Assembly: GCA_903928955.1 (NCBI GenBank)
Contig: CAIYTD010000200.1
Span: 1-19,579 of the forward strand
Length of the DNA: 19,579 nt
Reading direction: 5' to 3'
From: Oligoflexia bacterium
GTDB taxonomy: Bacteria; Bdellovibrionota; UBA1018
The notes under the pieces were generated by a model. That model had not been told where the DNA came from and did no database searches. It was given only the letters and a program-made list of their open reading frames with translations. Every line of letters begins with the position of its first letter. Within the stretch, counting starts at the first letter, position 1. Below are positions 1 to 7,956 of this stretch, piece after piece. Both the position numbers and the translations under genes were made by a program.

Positions 1-450
1 TTAGAAGAAGGAATCCAAGAGTCTATGGAACGCTGGAAATCTCTTTTAGGTCCTGGTGCCTACTTAACTCGAGAAGGCGAACCCCTACTCTACAAAGTTA
101 CCCTCGATCTAAAAATTCTTCATTTTGTATTGAATAACTTATTCAGCAATGCCCGAAAATATGCAAAAGGAAACCCAAAGATTATTTTGAGAACAGTACG
201 GATTTCACGTAAATGGCAAATTCAAGTCGAAGATCATGGGTGGGGATTTGATCCGGCAGATTCAAAGAAAATATTCCATCGCTTTTTTAGATCTCGAACG
301 GCCGCTCCTTATGCAATTCCTGGCACCGGTTTAGGACTCTATCTCGCTCATTCTGCTTGCCGCGCAATAGGGCTGTCTTTAAGAGCTAAAAGTAAAGGAA
401 CAGGAAGTGGTGCGATTTTTACAATCGAAGGCAAAGGACTCTCATTATGA
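1..450 (+). CDS. Sensor histidine kinase, C-terminal ATP-binding part (5' end outside window)
   Basis: The reading frame is open from the first base, so the gene continues to the left and only 149 residues are visible. They form the HATPase_c domain of a two-component sensor kinase, which binds ATP and phosphorylates a histidine in the missing DHp domain. Visible motifs, in order, are the N box (NNLFSNARKYA), the G1 box (DHGWGFD), an F-box-like segment (IFHRFFRSR) and the G2 box (GTGLGLYL). The sensor, membrane and DHp regions lie outside, so the stimulus cannot be inferred. The stop overlaps the start of the next gene, an OmpR-type regulator, by 4 bases (ATGA). The two are almost certainly a translationally coupled cognate pair. 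The ATG at base 25 is an internal methionine, not a credible start. Confidence 0.93.
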   Translation, partial: LEEGIQESMERWKSLLGPGAYLTREGEPLLYKVTLDLKILHFVLNNLFSNARKYAKGNPKIILRTVRISRKWQIQVEDHGWGFDPADSKKIFHRFFRSRTAAPYAIPGTGLGLYLAHSACRAIGLSLRAKSKGTGSGAIFTIEGKGLSL

Positions 451-1136
451 AGCGAAGTACTTTTACATCCGCTTTACTCGTTGAAGATGAGCCCAGCTTA
501 GCAACAGCACTTCAAATCGCTCTTAAAAAACTAAAAATCTATTCCTTTTGTGTCTCCACTTTATCAGAAGCTCAGCGAGTTTTTAAGATTCAAAAACCTG
601 ATTTTATACTCCTAGATCGTACACTCCCGGATGGAGACGGTTTAGAATTTTGTAAACTCCTCAGAAATGAAAACTATCATGGAGCTATCCTCATTCTCAC
701 AGCATCTGGAAAAACAGAAGATCGGATTCATGGGCTAAATGCTGGAGCGGACGACTACCTGCCCAAACCTTTTTCTTGGGAAGAATTAGAAGCAAGGATT
801 AACGCTTTAGCCCGTAGACAGACTTTTTTTCAAACAGATTTATCTGAGACGGCACTTTGGAAAGTCGATGAAACACGACTCAGCGTACTGGGCCCCAAAG
901 GATGGGTGATACTTACACCTCTTGAATTTAAACTCGCCTCCAGGCTCATTGATCAAAAAGGCAAGATTGTGTCTAGAGCCGATCTACTTAAAAATGTATG
1001 GGGATTTACACTTCTTCCTAAAACCCGAACAGTAGATCATTTCTTAGGTAGACTGCGGAAGCACTTTGAAGAGAACCCAGAACAGCCTATACACTTTCTT
1101 ACGATACGCGGAGCAGGATATAAATTTGAAAAATAA
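447..1136 (+). CDS. OmpR/PhoB-family response regulator
   Basis: This 229-residue two-component regulator has an N-terminal receiver domain (about 8-122) and a C-terminal winged-helix DNA-binding domain (about 130-229). Receiver landmarks are the acidic pocket E13/D14, the phospho-acceptor D57 (in ILLDRTLPDGDG), the switch threonine T85 and K107 in the YLPKPF motif. The effector domain shows the usual family segments LTPLEFK, the recognition-helix region RTVDHFLGRLRK and the wing IRGAGYKFEK. Its ATG overlaps the stop of the upstream kinase gene, so the pair is co-expressed. Known family behaviour is phosphorylation by the partner kinase followed by dimer binding to direct repeats in promoters. 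The targets are not evident here. Length is normal and all key residues are present. Confidence 0.96.
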   Translation: MKRSTFTSALLVEDEPSLATALQIALKKLKIYSFCVSTLSEAQRVFKIQKPDFILLDRTLPDGDGLEFCKLLRNENYHGAILILTASGKTEDRIHGLNAGADDYLPKPFSWEELEARINALARRQTFFQTDLSETALWKVDETRLSVLGPKGWVILTPLEFKLASRLIDQKGKIVSRADLLKNVWGFTLLPKTRTVDHFLGRLRKHFEENPEQPIHFLTIRGAGYKFEK

Positions 1137-1197
1137 GCTGAAGATAAAAGATAACCATCCCTATGCTGAAATCCGATCCTCGAATTCGGTGACGGGG

Positions 1198-1235
1198 AAG
1201 TGGGTTTATCGTGGACCACCTTGATTATTTTTCAA
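1198..1235 (+). terminator. Possible weak intrinsic terminator after the response regulator
   Basis: In the 108-base gap between the convergent response-regulator and SH3-protein genes, AAGTGG (1198-1203) can pair with CCA-C-CTT (1216-1222). This gives a six-pair stem with one bulged C and a 12-base loop. A T-rich run (GATTATTTTT) follows on the plus strand. The stem is short and bulged, so this is only a candidate. No better hairpin is seen in the gap, which otherwise contains only a small CGAATTCG palindrome. Confidence 0.3.
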
Positions 1236-1244
1236 GCTCTCCAT

Positions 1245-2144
1245 CTAAAAGGTCAAAGCTAATCCTAAGCCAGCTTCTAAGCCCCCCCAATTAATGATAA
1301 AACTAGACTGTAAAATATTTGTTGCAGTGGGAGGCCCGAGAGTGGGCGTCTGAGAATAGCGGTATCCCACTTCTAAAAACGAAGAGAGTACTTTTGAAAA
1401 CTGCCAATTGAGATCTGCTTTTGCGAGCGCTGTCAAATGATTAACTGAAAACTGATCCACACTCGTAGGCGTCGCAACAGCAAACGCTTGAATTTGAGTA
1501 GGAAAGGCAACACCTCCCAATAATCCAAAGTGAACTGAAATATGGTTTCCTAAAATTCCATACTCAAGACCCGTCATTAAAGGCAAACTATTCAAACTGA
1601 TCTGATAAGAATTGCCTGAAGCAACATCTGTTAATGAAAGAGATTTAAAAAGATACTCCCCTCGAGTTACCCATCCCAATCTATCCGTCAAGTAAATCAA
1701 AAACTCAGCCCCATAATGCATACTCTGACTGAGCGTGGGGAAGTTCACAATGACTGCGGGGGAATTAAAAAAATCCATCCCTCCTAATACTCTTAGGACT
1801 AGCGAAGGTTTTGGATTTATTTTTTTTTCAAAGCCTTTTTTCATCGGAGGAACTTCGTTTTGATCTGATTTGAGAGTTCCTTCAGGATTTCGAATGACCA
1901 AATCTTCTGTTGCCATCCAGCCCAATACTCCAGAAGGTGTCCTTACTTTGTGAAAATCCCGAGTCGGCTCATTGCTCACCGCTATCTGAGTGCCTTTAGC
2001 TAAATTTTGAATTACTTTGGAAGTGAGATCAGGATTTTCCCTAACTACTGCACGATCAACATCAACTACTCCCAACCGAGCAGCTAATGCTTCATTTATT
2101 CCTATAAAAATAAGAATAAAAGCAGTCAAAATTTTTAATTTCAT
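1245..2144 (-). CDS. SH3b-domain exported protein with probable outer-membrane beta-barrel C-terminus
   Basis: This is a 299-residue exported protein. Residues 1-21 form a Sec signal peptide (MKLKILTAFILIF, ending NEALA). Residues about 22-87 look like a bacterial SH3 domain (GVVDVDRAVVRENPD... ending in the GWMATEDLV segment), a fold that usually binds peptidoglycan or peptides. A polar, lysine-rich linker follows (about 88-113). From about 114 to the end the chain alternates polar and hydrophobic stretches with many Gly and aromatic residues and finishes in phenylalanine (GLALTF), as outer-membrane barrels do. The barrel call is inference from pattern only. The start overlaps the stop of the upstream M23 lipoprotein gene by 4 bases, making this the last gene of the long minus-strand operon. 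A role in anchoring outer membrane to wall is plausible but unproven. Confidence 0.75.
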   Translation of the reverse strand: MKLKILTAFILIFIGINEALAARLGVVDVDRAVVRENPDLTSKVIQNLAKGTQIAVSNEPTRDFHKVRTPSGVLGWMATEDLVIRNPEGTLKSDQNEVPPMKKGFEKKINPKPSLVLRVLGGMDFFNSPAVIVNFPTLSQSMHYGAEFLIYLTDRLGWVTRGEYLFKSLSLTDVASGNSYQISLNSLPLMTGLEYGILGNHISVHFGLLGGVAFPTQIQAFAVATPTSVDQFSVNHLTALAKADLNWQFSKVLSSFLEVGYRYSQTPTLGPPTATNILQSSFIINWGGLEAGLGLALTF

Positions 2145-3103
2145 CGAACTACCTGAATCAATCCCAACGGATTAACTTTGACCTGATGCACGACGGCCTG
2201 CCAATGAAGATGCGGACCATTTACTCTGCCTGTTTTTCCAGAAAGCCCTAAAAATTGATGGGATTGTACAACTTGCCCCACCTGAACAGACAAACGAGAC
2301 ATATGAGCATAAAGGGTAATTATGCCATAACCATGATCAATCATGACGGTGTTACCTGTATAAAATAAATCTTTCGCCAAAACAACAAGGCCTGATGCAG
2401 CTGATAGAACACGAGTCTTCAAAGGCGCCTTCAGATCTAAACCGGAATGAAAATTTTTAAGTTGGCCATTGTAAACTCTTCGCGTTCCAAACGGACTTGT
2501 AATGGCACTCTTAATAGGAAAACTAAATGGACCCCTCCAATATCTATGGGGAGTCACTTTCTTATAAATTTCTTTTACTTCAAGGATTTCGTGTTGAATC
2601 CGCTTGAGATCCCCCTGATGAGTAGGATTGACTCGTTTTTGATCGACATGAAGAACTTCAGAGCGATAGTTTCCATCTAACACTTGAAAAGGCAACTGGA
2701 GGTTCGCTTCTTCTCCTGGATCCCCTACACTTAGAGTAACAAAACCTGGACCTGGCTTGCGTTCATAGGGGATTCCTAAGATCGAAGCGTAAATACCAGC
2801 ACCCCATTCAGGAACCAAAAAAAATGGAACCTCGATCCCTTCAAATAGTCCTCGAACTTTTTTCTCTTGAATGCCTTCAGATAATTTTATCCGAATAAAG
2901 ACAAGATTTCCTGCCTGGACAGAAGTAGGAGACAATTCACTTTGAATAAAAATAGATGTCGGATTGCTTGTTGCTAAGGAAGGAAGGACTTTCTTCTGAA
3001 GATTTGCGCTAGCACATCCACTAATAATAATAAAAAACGCAACGGATGTGAGCAATAAAATTCTATTCCATCTAAATTGCTCGAACCGATCTCTTTCCAT
3101 CAT
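2141..3103 (-). CDS. M23 (LytM-type) peptidoglycan endopeptidase, lipoprotein
   Basis: This 320-residue zinc metallopeptidase is predicted to cleave peptide cross-links in peptidoglycan. The N-terminus has a hydrophobic stretch ending in a lipobox (ISG before C30), so it is probably a membrane-anchored lipoprotein. Residues about 45-185 form a beta-rich region unlike known catalytic domains. The M23 domain covers about 190-320. Zinc ligands are all present: H219 and D223 (HSGLD) and the HxH pair H298/H300 (GPHLHW), with H267 in YAHMS. It therefore looks active, unlike the EnvC-like protein in the same operon. The ATG pair at the start overlaps the end of xseA by 32 bases. No strong Shine-Dalgarno site is visible, so translational coupling to xseA is likely. 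The stop overlaps the next gene by 4 bases. Confidence 0.92.
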   Translation of the reverse strand: MMERDRFEQFRWNRILLLTSVAFFIIISGCASANLQKKVLPSLATSNPTSIFIQSELSPTSVQAGNLVFIRIKLSEGIQEKKVRGLFEGIEVPFFLVPEWGAGIYASILGIPYERKPGPGFVTLSVGDPGEEANLQLPFQVLDGNYRSEVLHVDQKRVNPTHQGDLKRIQHEILEVKEIYKKVTPHRYWRGPFSFPIKSAITSPFGTRRVYNGQLKNFHSGLDLKAPLKTRVLSAASGLVVLAKDLFYTGNTVMIDHGYGIITLYAHMSRLSVQVGQVVQSHQFLGLSGKTGRVNGPHLHWQAVVHQVKVNPLGLIQVVR

Positions 3104-4301
3104 AGAATGTAATTTGAAGCTCCTGTCCAGATCTTACACTTTCAGCACTTTTAACGATAACACCATTCACAGAAGAATCACGAATTAAAGTATAACCTCT
3201 CTTTAATACTCGAAGGGGAGAGAGAGCATCTAGTTTTCCAGTAAACTGCTCTAAAACTCCTTTTTTTCTTTCCAGCCTCATTTGAATCGCCCTCTCCAGC
3301 CGCAGAGACGCTTCATCTACTCGCTGAGCCTGCTCGCGAAGTCGATCGCGTGGGCTCACGAGTCGAGCAGAAATATGACTCAAAAGCTCTTTCCGTTGAA
3401 TCAAACTGCGAGCAATGAGGCTCTGAAGACGGCCTGAATGATCTTGAATCTGATGGGTTGCTTGCACCCAATGCCCTGTCACTATTTCTGCTGCAGCCGA
3501 AGGGGTGGGTGCGCGCAGGTCAGCTACAAAATCAGAAATGGTAAAATCAATTTCATGACCCACAGCTGAGATCACAGGAATTACCGATTGCTTAATCGCA
3601 CGTGCTAAACTCTCATCATTAAAACACCAGAGGTCTTCTATGCTACCGCCCCCTCGAGCTAAAATGACAATTTCTCCTAAACGATGACGCTGAACGAGTT
3701 GCAATCCTTGGATGATTTGCTCAGCTGCACCATCCCCTTGAACCAGTGCAGGAATCACGTTCACTCGAACGAAAGGGGCACGACGACGCAAAATATTAAG
3801 AATATCTTGAATTGCCGCTCCAGAAGGAGAAGTAATCACTGCAATTTGAGTCGGAAATCGCGGAAGGGACCGCTTTTTTGCCGAATCAAATAGCCCTTCA
3901 GCCGAAAGCTTTTCCTTGAGTTGCTCAAAAGCTAACTGCAATGCCCCCGCACCTAAAGGTTCCAGATGCTCGATGACTAATTGATAGGTTCCACGTGGCG
4001 GATAAATCGCTATTTTCCCGCGACAAAGAACTTGTAACCCATCTTTCAGATGAAAAGTTTTTTTTCTACTCCCCCATCCAAAAACTGCAGCAGATAAAGA
4101 TGCTTTCTGATCCTTCAATGAAAAATAAATATGCCCTGATCCAGCAGGGCGATAATTACTCACTTCACCTTGAACCCAGATTTGAGAAAAAGCAGGTTCT
4201 ACTACTCCTCGAATTTGAGTCGTCAGCTCAGTCACAGTCCAGTACCGTGGCTCAGGCACTAAATCAGTCGAAAAATTTGATCGTGAAAGTTGAACTTCCA
4301 T
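3072..4301 (-). CDS. xseA: Exodeoxyribonuclease VII large subunit
   Basis: This 409-residue XseA is the catalytic subunit of exonuclease VII, which degrades single-stranded DNA to oligonucleotides. An N-terminal OB-fold DNA-binding domain (about 18-115) shows the family signatures WVQGEVSNYRPAGSGHIYFS and LKDQKASL. The catalytic domain carries the conserved blocks VITSPSGAAIQDIL, ARGGGSIEDLW and AVGHEIDFTISDFVADLRAPTPSAAAE. A coiled-coil-rich C-terminal region follows (about 280-375). The start is ATG, 11 bases after the upstream protease gene, with a Shine-Dalgarno AAGGA that overlaps that gene's stop codon. The small partner gene xseB is usual for the complex and often adjacent, but is not in this window. 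Its place among envelope genes is functionally odd and probably reflects operon shuffling. Confidence 0.97.
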   Translation of the reverse strand: MEVQLSRSNFSTDLVPEPRYWTVTELTTQIRGVVEPAFSQIWVQGEVSNYRPAGSGHIYFSLKDQKASLSAAVFGWGSRKKTFHLKDGLQVLCRGKIAIYPPRGTYQLVIEHLEPLGAGALQLAFEQLKEKLSAEGLFDSAKKRSLPRFPTQIAVITSPSGAAIQDILNILRRRAPFVRVNVIPALVQGDGAAEQIIQGLQLVQRHRLGEIVILARGGGSIEDLWCFNDESLARAIKQSVIPVISAVGHEIDFTISDFVADLRAPTPSAAAEIVTGHWVQATHQIQDHSGRLQSLIARSLIQRKELLSHISARLVSPRDRLREQAQRVDEASLRLERAIQMRLERKKGVLEQFTGKLDALSPLRVLKRGYTLIRDSSVNGVIVKSAESVRSGQELQITFYDGKRSVRAI

Positions 4302-4312
4302 TATAGATATCC

Positions 4313-5815
4313 TTATTCCGTTTTCTCCACTGCTGGTGATTTTATATCAGAAGAAACTTTTTTGAAAATCTCAAAAGATTTAAGAGCCGTAAGTGCTTGC
4401 CTCACTTGATAATCTTCTTTAGGATTCATCTTTAACGGAATCATTTCTTCATCTTCCTTGGAAGATTTATCTGAAGATTTTTCCCCTTTGTCATTTGTTT
4501 TTTTCTTATCTTTAGACTCCTTATTGAGAGTCTCTAATTCTTCTTTTTTAAACTCTTTTACAGAACTGTCTTCATCCGTATTGATCATGTGGCCTTTGAG
4601 GTCTCGTTCACGAAATGGGTCAGGCTTCAATCTCGCTTGAGTCAAGAGTTTTGGGTCATATTCATCCAAAGTTATATCAGGCTGAACTCCTTTCTCTTGA
4701 ATGCTTCTCCCACTAGGAGTGTAATAACGAGCAATCGTCAACTTTAAGCCCATATCCGCTGACAATGGAATAACGGTCTGAACCGATCCTTTTCCAAAAG
4801 TAGGCTGACCCATAATAATGGCTCGATGATGATCCTGCAAAGCACCTGCAACAATTTCAGCGGCAGAAGCTGTACTGGAATTGACCAAAATGGCTACAGG
4901 AAAATCTTTATAGGCCATCCCGCTGTGAGCATATTTTACGTCTTTTTGGTCACGATTTCTTCCAATAGTCGAGACAACTACGCCTTGATCGATAAAAAGC
5001 GAAGTCACTTCTACAGCTTGATCCAATAACCCACCTGGATTCATCCGAAGATCAAAAACAAGTCCTCTCAGTTTAGCTTTCTTACTCATTTCTTCAATCG
5101 CTTTTTTCACGTCACGAGCTGCATTTTCATTAAACGTAGTCAATCGGACATAACCAAATTGCGGCTCTAAAAGATCATTCTTAACGGATTGAATCTTAAT
5201 GATATCTCGCGTAATGACAATATCTCGAATCTTATCAAAACCATCACGGTAAATGGAAAGAGTGACATTTGTATAGGGTTTGCCCCTCATTTTAGAGACA
5301 GACTCAACTAGATTCATTCCTTTTGTACTTTCGTTATTAATTTTTACAATTCGGTCATTCGGCTTCAGTCCAGCCTTCCAAGCTGGAGTATCTTCAATAG
5401 GTGCAAGAATCGTCAGGATATTGTCTTTCATTCCTATTTCAATTCCTAAACCACCAAATTTTCCACTCGTATCAATTTGCATGTCTTTATAAAGGTCTGG
5501 AGGTAAAAAATTGGAATGTGGATCTAACGTCTCTAGCATCCCTTTAATTGCACCTTCAATTAAGGTTTTATTCTTTACTTCATCAACATAGTTAGCCTCG
5601 ACAAAGTGAAGAACACGATTAAAGAGCTCAAGATTTTCATAACGATCTGGATGCTGTCCAGACAAGTCATTCGGAGAAGTAGAAGGAGCAGAATTGGCTC
5701 GAGCAAATTGCATTTGAGCTGCCTGCCGCGTAATATTTTGCCCCACTCCAAGCCCCAGCAATGAAACAATCAGAACACCACCAATGACAGAACCTTTTTT
5801 TACGAATTGCACCAT
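4313..5815 (-). CDS. ctpA: Carboxy-terminal processing protease (S41 family, CtpA/Prc type)
   Basis: This is a 500-residue periplasmic serine protease. The N-terminus has a basic start and a hydrophobic segment (about 9-25), acting as signal or anchor. Then come the S41 N-terminal helical region (about 60-110), a PDZ domain (about 120-190; GGLGIEIG and APAWKAGLKPND-like segment) and the catalytic domain (about 205-390). Catalytic S317 sits in SSTASAAEI and K342 in TFGKGSVQT, the Ser-Lys dyad of the family. Residues about 425-470 form a Lys/Glu/Ser-rich, low-complexity linker before a short helical tail; this is longer than in many homologues. Family members trim protein C-termini and, in several bacteria, degrade murein hydrolases. 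With peptidoglycan-hydrolase genes on both sides, such a role is a reasonable inference. It lies 16 bases after the envC-like gene. Confidence 0.95.
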   Translation of the reverse strand: MVQFVKKGSVIGGVLIVSLLGLGVGQNITRQAAQMQFARANSAPSTSPNDLSGQHPDRYENLELFNRVLHFVEANYVDEVKNKTLIEGAIKGMLETLDPHSNFLPPDLYKDMQIDTSGKFGGLGIEIGMKDNILTILAPIEDTPAWKAGLKPNDRIVKINNESTKGMNLVESVSKMRGKPYTNVTLSIYRDGFDKIRDIVITRDIIKIQSVKNDLLEPQFGYVRLTTFNENAARDVKKAIEEMSKKAKLRGLVFDLRMNPGGLLDQAVEVTSLFIDQGVVVSTIGRNRDQKDVKYAHSGMAYKDFPVAILVNSSTASAAEIVAGALQDHHRAIIMGQPTFGKGSVQTVIPLSADMGLKLTIARYYTPSGRSIQEKGVQPDITLDEYDPKLLTQARLKPDPFRERDLKGHMINTDEDSSVKEFKKEELETLNKESKDKKKTNDKGEKSSDKSSKEDEEMIPLKMNPKEDYQVRQALTALKSFEIFKKVSSDIKSPAVEKTE

Positions 5816-5831
5816 AGACCCCCAGGCTAAA

Positions 5832-6989
5832 CTAATTAAACACCCACTGCAATGGGTTCACTGCAACGTTTCTTGATCTAATTTCAAAATATAAAGGAGT
5901 ATTTAAGTCAGACGTTAATCCAATAGACTCACCAGAAATAAGGGATTCATTTGTTTTTCGAGTAATGACTCCCAAATGTGCATAAAGTGAATAAAAATGA
6001 TCTCCATGATCGACAATCACAACTCGACCGTAGTTAAGTAGCTCCCCTGAGTAAGCAACTTTTCCTGAAGAAATAGCGTGAACCGTTTGCTTTTTAGGAA
6101 AGGAAATATCAATTCCTTTTTTGAAAATATATAATCCTGATTTGGAATCAAAAAAACGACCAAAATGAGAAATCACTTTACCTCCCTGCGCAGGAAAGGG
6201 AAGCCGCCCCTTGAGTTGTGCAAATTCACCTCGCCCCAAAGATCTGGAAGCTTGCCTTTCCGCTTCTACATTTCGCTCCAGCTCTCTTCGTGCATTAAAT
6301 TCTTGAATGAGATGTTCTACTTGGCCTTCCGCGCTTTTTAAATTTCGATAGTTTTCTAACTGTTTAACTCGATCATTTTGTTTTTTTCTCAGAATCTCAA
6401 CCTGCAACTGATGATTCAACTCCAGAACTCCTTCCTGTTCTTTCAAATCCTGAAAAAGATAAGTAAGCTGTTGTTTTTCATCCTGAATTTTAGATTCCAA
6501 CTGAATCGAATCTACAAGATCAACCCGAAGTGCTTCGACTTCCCTGAGATCATGATCCACTAAATTTGCTAAAATTTTTCTCCGGGGTGCTTCTAGTTTT
6601 TCTTCCTCAGGAAGATGGAAAGACCGGAGTTGAGCCAACCCCTCTCCTCGACTAGAGGCTTCAATCGCTATCAATGACCTTCGAATCGCTTTTTGATGAG
6701 TAGTTAACTTCGCCTGTAGAAATAACTTACGTGACTCCAATTCAGCAACTGTTTTTTCTAATTCTACTAAGCGCTTTTTCCCCAGTTCCCGCTCCAAGTG
6801 CTGAAACTGGATCAGCTTTTGAATTTTAAAAACTTGTTTTTTTGTATTTTTTCGACTGCGAAGTCCGTCAATAAGTCCCTGCTCTAGATGAGATACATGA
6901 CTTCGAATGACCATCAATTGATCTACCAAAGTTTTAGTAGAAACATCGCAATAGGCTGTAGAATAAGCTAATGCTAAAAGACTGATCAC
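5832..6989 (-). CDS. envC: EnvC-like murein hydrolase activator (coiled coil + degenerate LytM domain)
   Basis: This 385-residue periplasmic protein has a short signal peptide (residues 1 to about 14) and a long charged, helix-forming coiled coil (about 20-250). A LytM/M23 domain follows (about 265-385). The M23 zinc site is destroyed: the expected HxxxD histidine is K290 (D294 remains), and the HxH motif reads P365-L-Y367. YAH (H338) is kept. The C-terminal pattern LYFEIR...AVNP..W matches the signature of Escherichia coli EnvC, a non-enzymatic activator of N-acetylmuramoyl-L-alanine amidases recruited by FtsEX. Location directly after ftsE-ftsX supports the call strongly. The start is a GTG overlapping the ftsX stop by 4 bases (GTGA). 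No amidase gene is present in the window. Confidence 0.9.
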   Translation of the reverse strand: MISLLALAYSTAYCDVSTKTLVDQLMVIRSHVSHLEQGLIDGLRSRKNTKKQVFKIQKLIQFQHLERELGKKRLVELEKTVAELESRKLFLQAKLTTHQKAIRRSLIAIEASSRGEGLAQLRSFHLPEEEKLEAPRRKILANLVDHDLREVEALRVDLVDSIQLESKIQDEKQQLTYLFQDLKEQEGVLELNHQLQVEILRKKQNDRVKQLENYRNLKSAEGQVEHLIQEFNARRELERNVEAERQASRSLGRGEFAQLKGRLPFPAQGGKVISHFGRFFDSKSGLYIFKKGIDISFPKKQTVHAISSGKVAYSGELLNYGRVVIVDHGDHFYSLYAHLGVITRKTNESLISGESIGLTSDLNTPLYFEIRSRNVAVNPLQWVFN

Positions 6990-7906
6990 CCACTCACCAC
7001 CCGATCCGAGTTAAAGTGAGTGCTCGACAAACTCCCAAACAAGCCTGCTAAAAACCCCATGATACCACCCAAGATAAAAAGGCTTAAAGCCAAGTTCGAA
7101 TGAAGAGGAGGCATTCCCTTCAACATGACCGAAAGGGAACGAATATGCTGCATCAACGCAATTCCCAAAGTCATCCAACTACTCCAAGCAATTGCACCTC
7201 CTAAAAGGCCTACTCCTGTTCCAGAAATCATTCCTGGACCAGCCAGTGTGGTCGCTCCTGCTCCCCAAAAGCGAAGAAGTTTCAGAGCATCTCGATGCAA
7301 ATAAGCATTCATTTTAGTTAAATGAATGAGGCCTGTTAAAAGTGCAAATCCAATTCCACACATTAAAATCCTAGCAACCCATCTCAACGCAGAAAAAGCT
7401 CCAACAATCGTATGATACCGATCCTTTGAACTCTCCGCAGAATCAATCCCAGGAATACGCTTAATTTTATCCAGAGCAGATGCTGATAATATTCCTGAAA
7501 TTGAGATGTATCGTGGAACAATTTGGTACATTTCACGACCTAAATCCTCTAATTCCCTTCCTAAATCAGGATATTGCCCCTTCACTGTATTGACAAACTG
7601 AGAAGCAGTGACAATTTTAATTTCCACTCCTAGAGGTGAGTCTAAAGTATTTCGAATTGCCGCAACAAGACGTGCTTCATCTCCAGTCAAAACCGTATTG
7701 TCTAAATAAGCAGTTACTACCTGCTCACCCTGCATGCGATGAACGACTAACTGAAGTCCTTGTTGCATCCAAAATAAAAAACCGACCAACACCAATAACA
7801 CTCCGACTGCCATCGCAGAGAAAATTTGACTAAACAATGCCAATTTCCAAGGCCGCAACGCTAATTTCAATAAATACACAACACCCCCAAGAAATGAGGA
7901 TACCAT
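6986..7906 (-). CDS. ftsX: Cell division protein FtsX (permease-like subunit)
   Basis: This is a 306-residue inner-membrane protein. Topology matches FtsX: a cytoplasmic N-terminus, TM1 (about 24-48), a periplasmic extracellular domain (about 49-170), TM2 (about 176-196), TM3 (about 222-252), TM4 (about 271-294) and a short cytoplasmic tail. With FtsE it forms a type VII ABC machine that does not transport but passes conformational signals to a periplasmic murein hydrolase or its activator. Here that partner is the EnvC-like protein encoded next, whose start overlaps this stop. The first ATG (7906) is used; upstream sequence is AT-rich without a clear Shine-Dalgarno. It is separated from ftsE by about 50 bases containing a small hairpin, whereas these genes usually touch or overlap. 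Confidence 0.95.
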   Translation of the reverse strand: MVSSFLGGVVYLLKLALRPWKLALFSQIFSAMAVGVLLVLVGFLFWMQQGLQLVVHRMQGEQVVTAYLDNTVLTGDEARLVAAIRNTLDSPLGVEIKIVTASQFVNTVKGQYPDLGRELEDLGREMYQIVPRYISISGILSASALDKIKRIPGIDSAESSKDRYHTIVGAFSALRWVARILMCGIGFALLTGLIHLTKMNAYLHRDALKLLRFWGAGATTLAGPGMISGTGVGLLGGAIAWSSWMTLGIALMQHIRSLSVMLKGMPPLHSNLALSLFILGGIMGFLAGLFGSLSSTHFNSDRVVSG

Positions 7907-7931
7907 ATTTATTTTTTCTATTTAATAAATA

Positions 7932-7951
7932 CTGATGGGACTCTGCATCAG
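7932..7951 (-). repeat. Six-pair hairpin between ftsE and ftsX
   Basis: CTGATG at 7932-7937 and CATCAG at 7946-7951 form a perfect inverted repeat with an 8-base loop. On the transcribed (minus) strand it is followed by an AT-rich stretch and then the ftsX start. It lies just past the ftsE stop. It could be a weak attenuator, an mRNA-stability element or chance. It lacks the uninterrupted U tract of a proper terminator. Confidence 0.35.
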
Positions 7952-7956
7952 ACAGT

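Noticed and set aside
1037..1219. 60-residue minus-strand frame at the end of the response regulator
   Set aside because: Mostly antisense to the conserved winged-helix region; no ribosome site or domain.
3995..4306. 103-residue plus-strand frame opposite xseA
   Set aside because: It lies entirely antisense to a clear xseA, with no ribosome site and no recognisable domain; a shadow frame.
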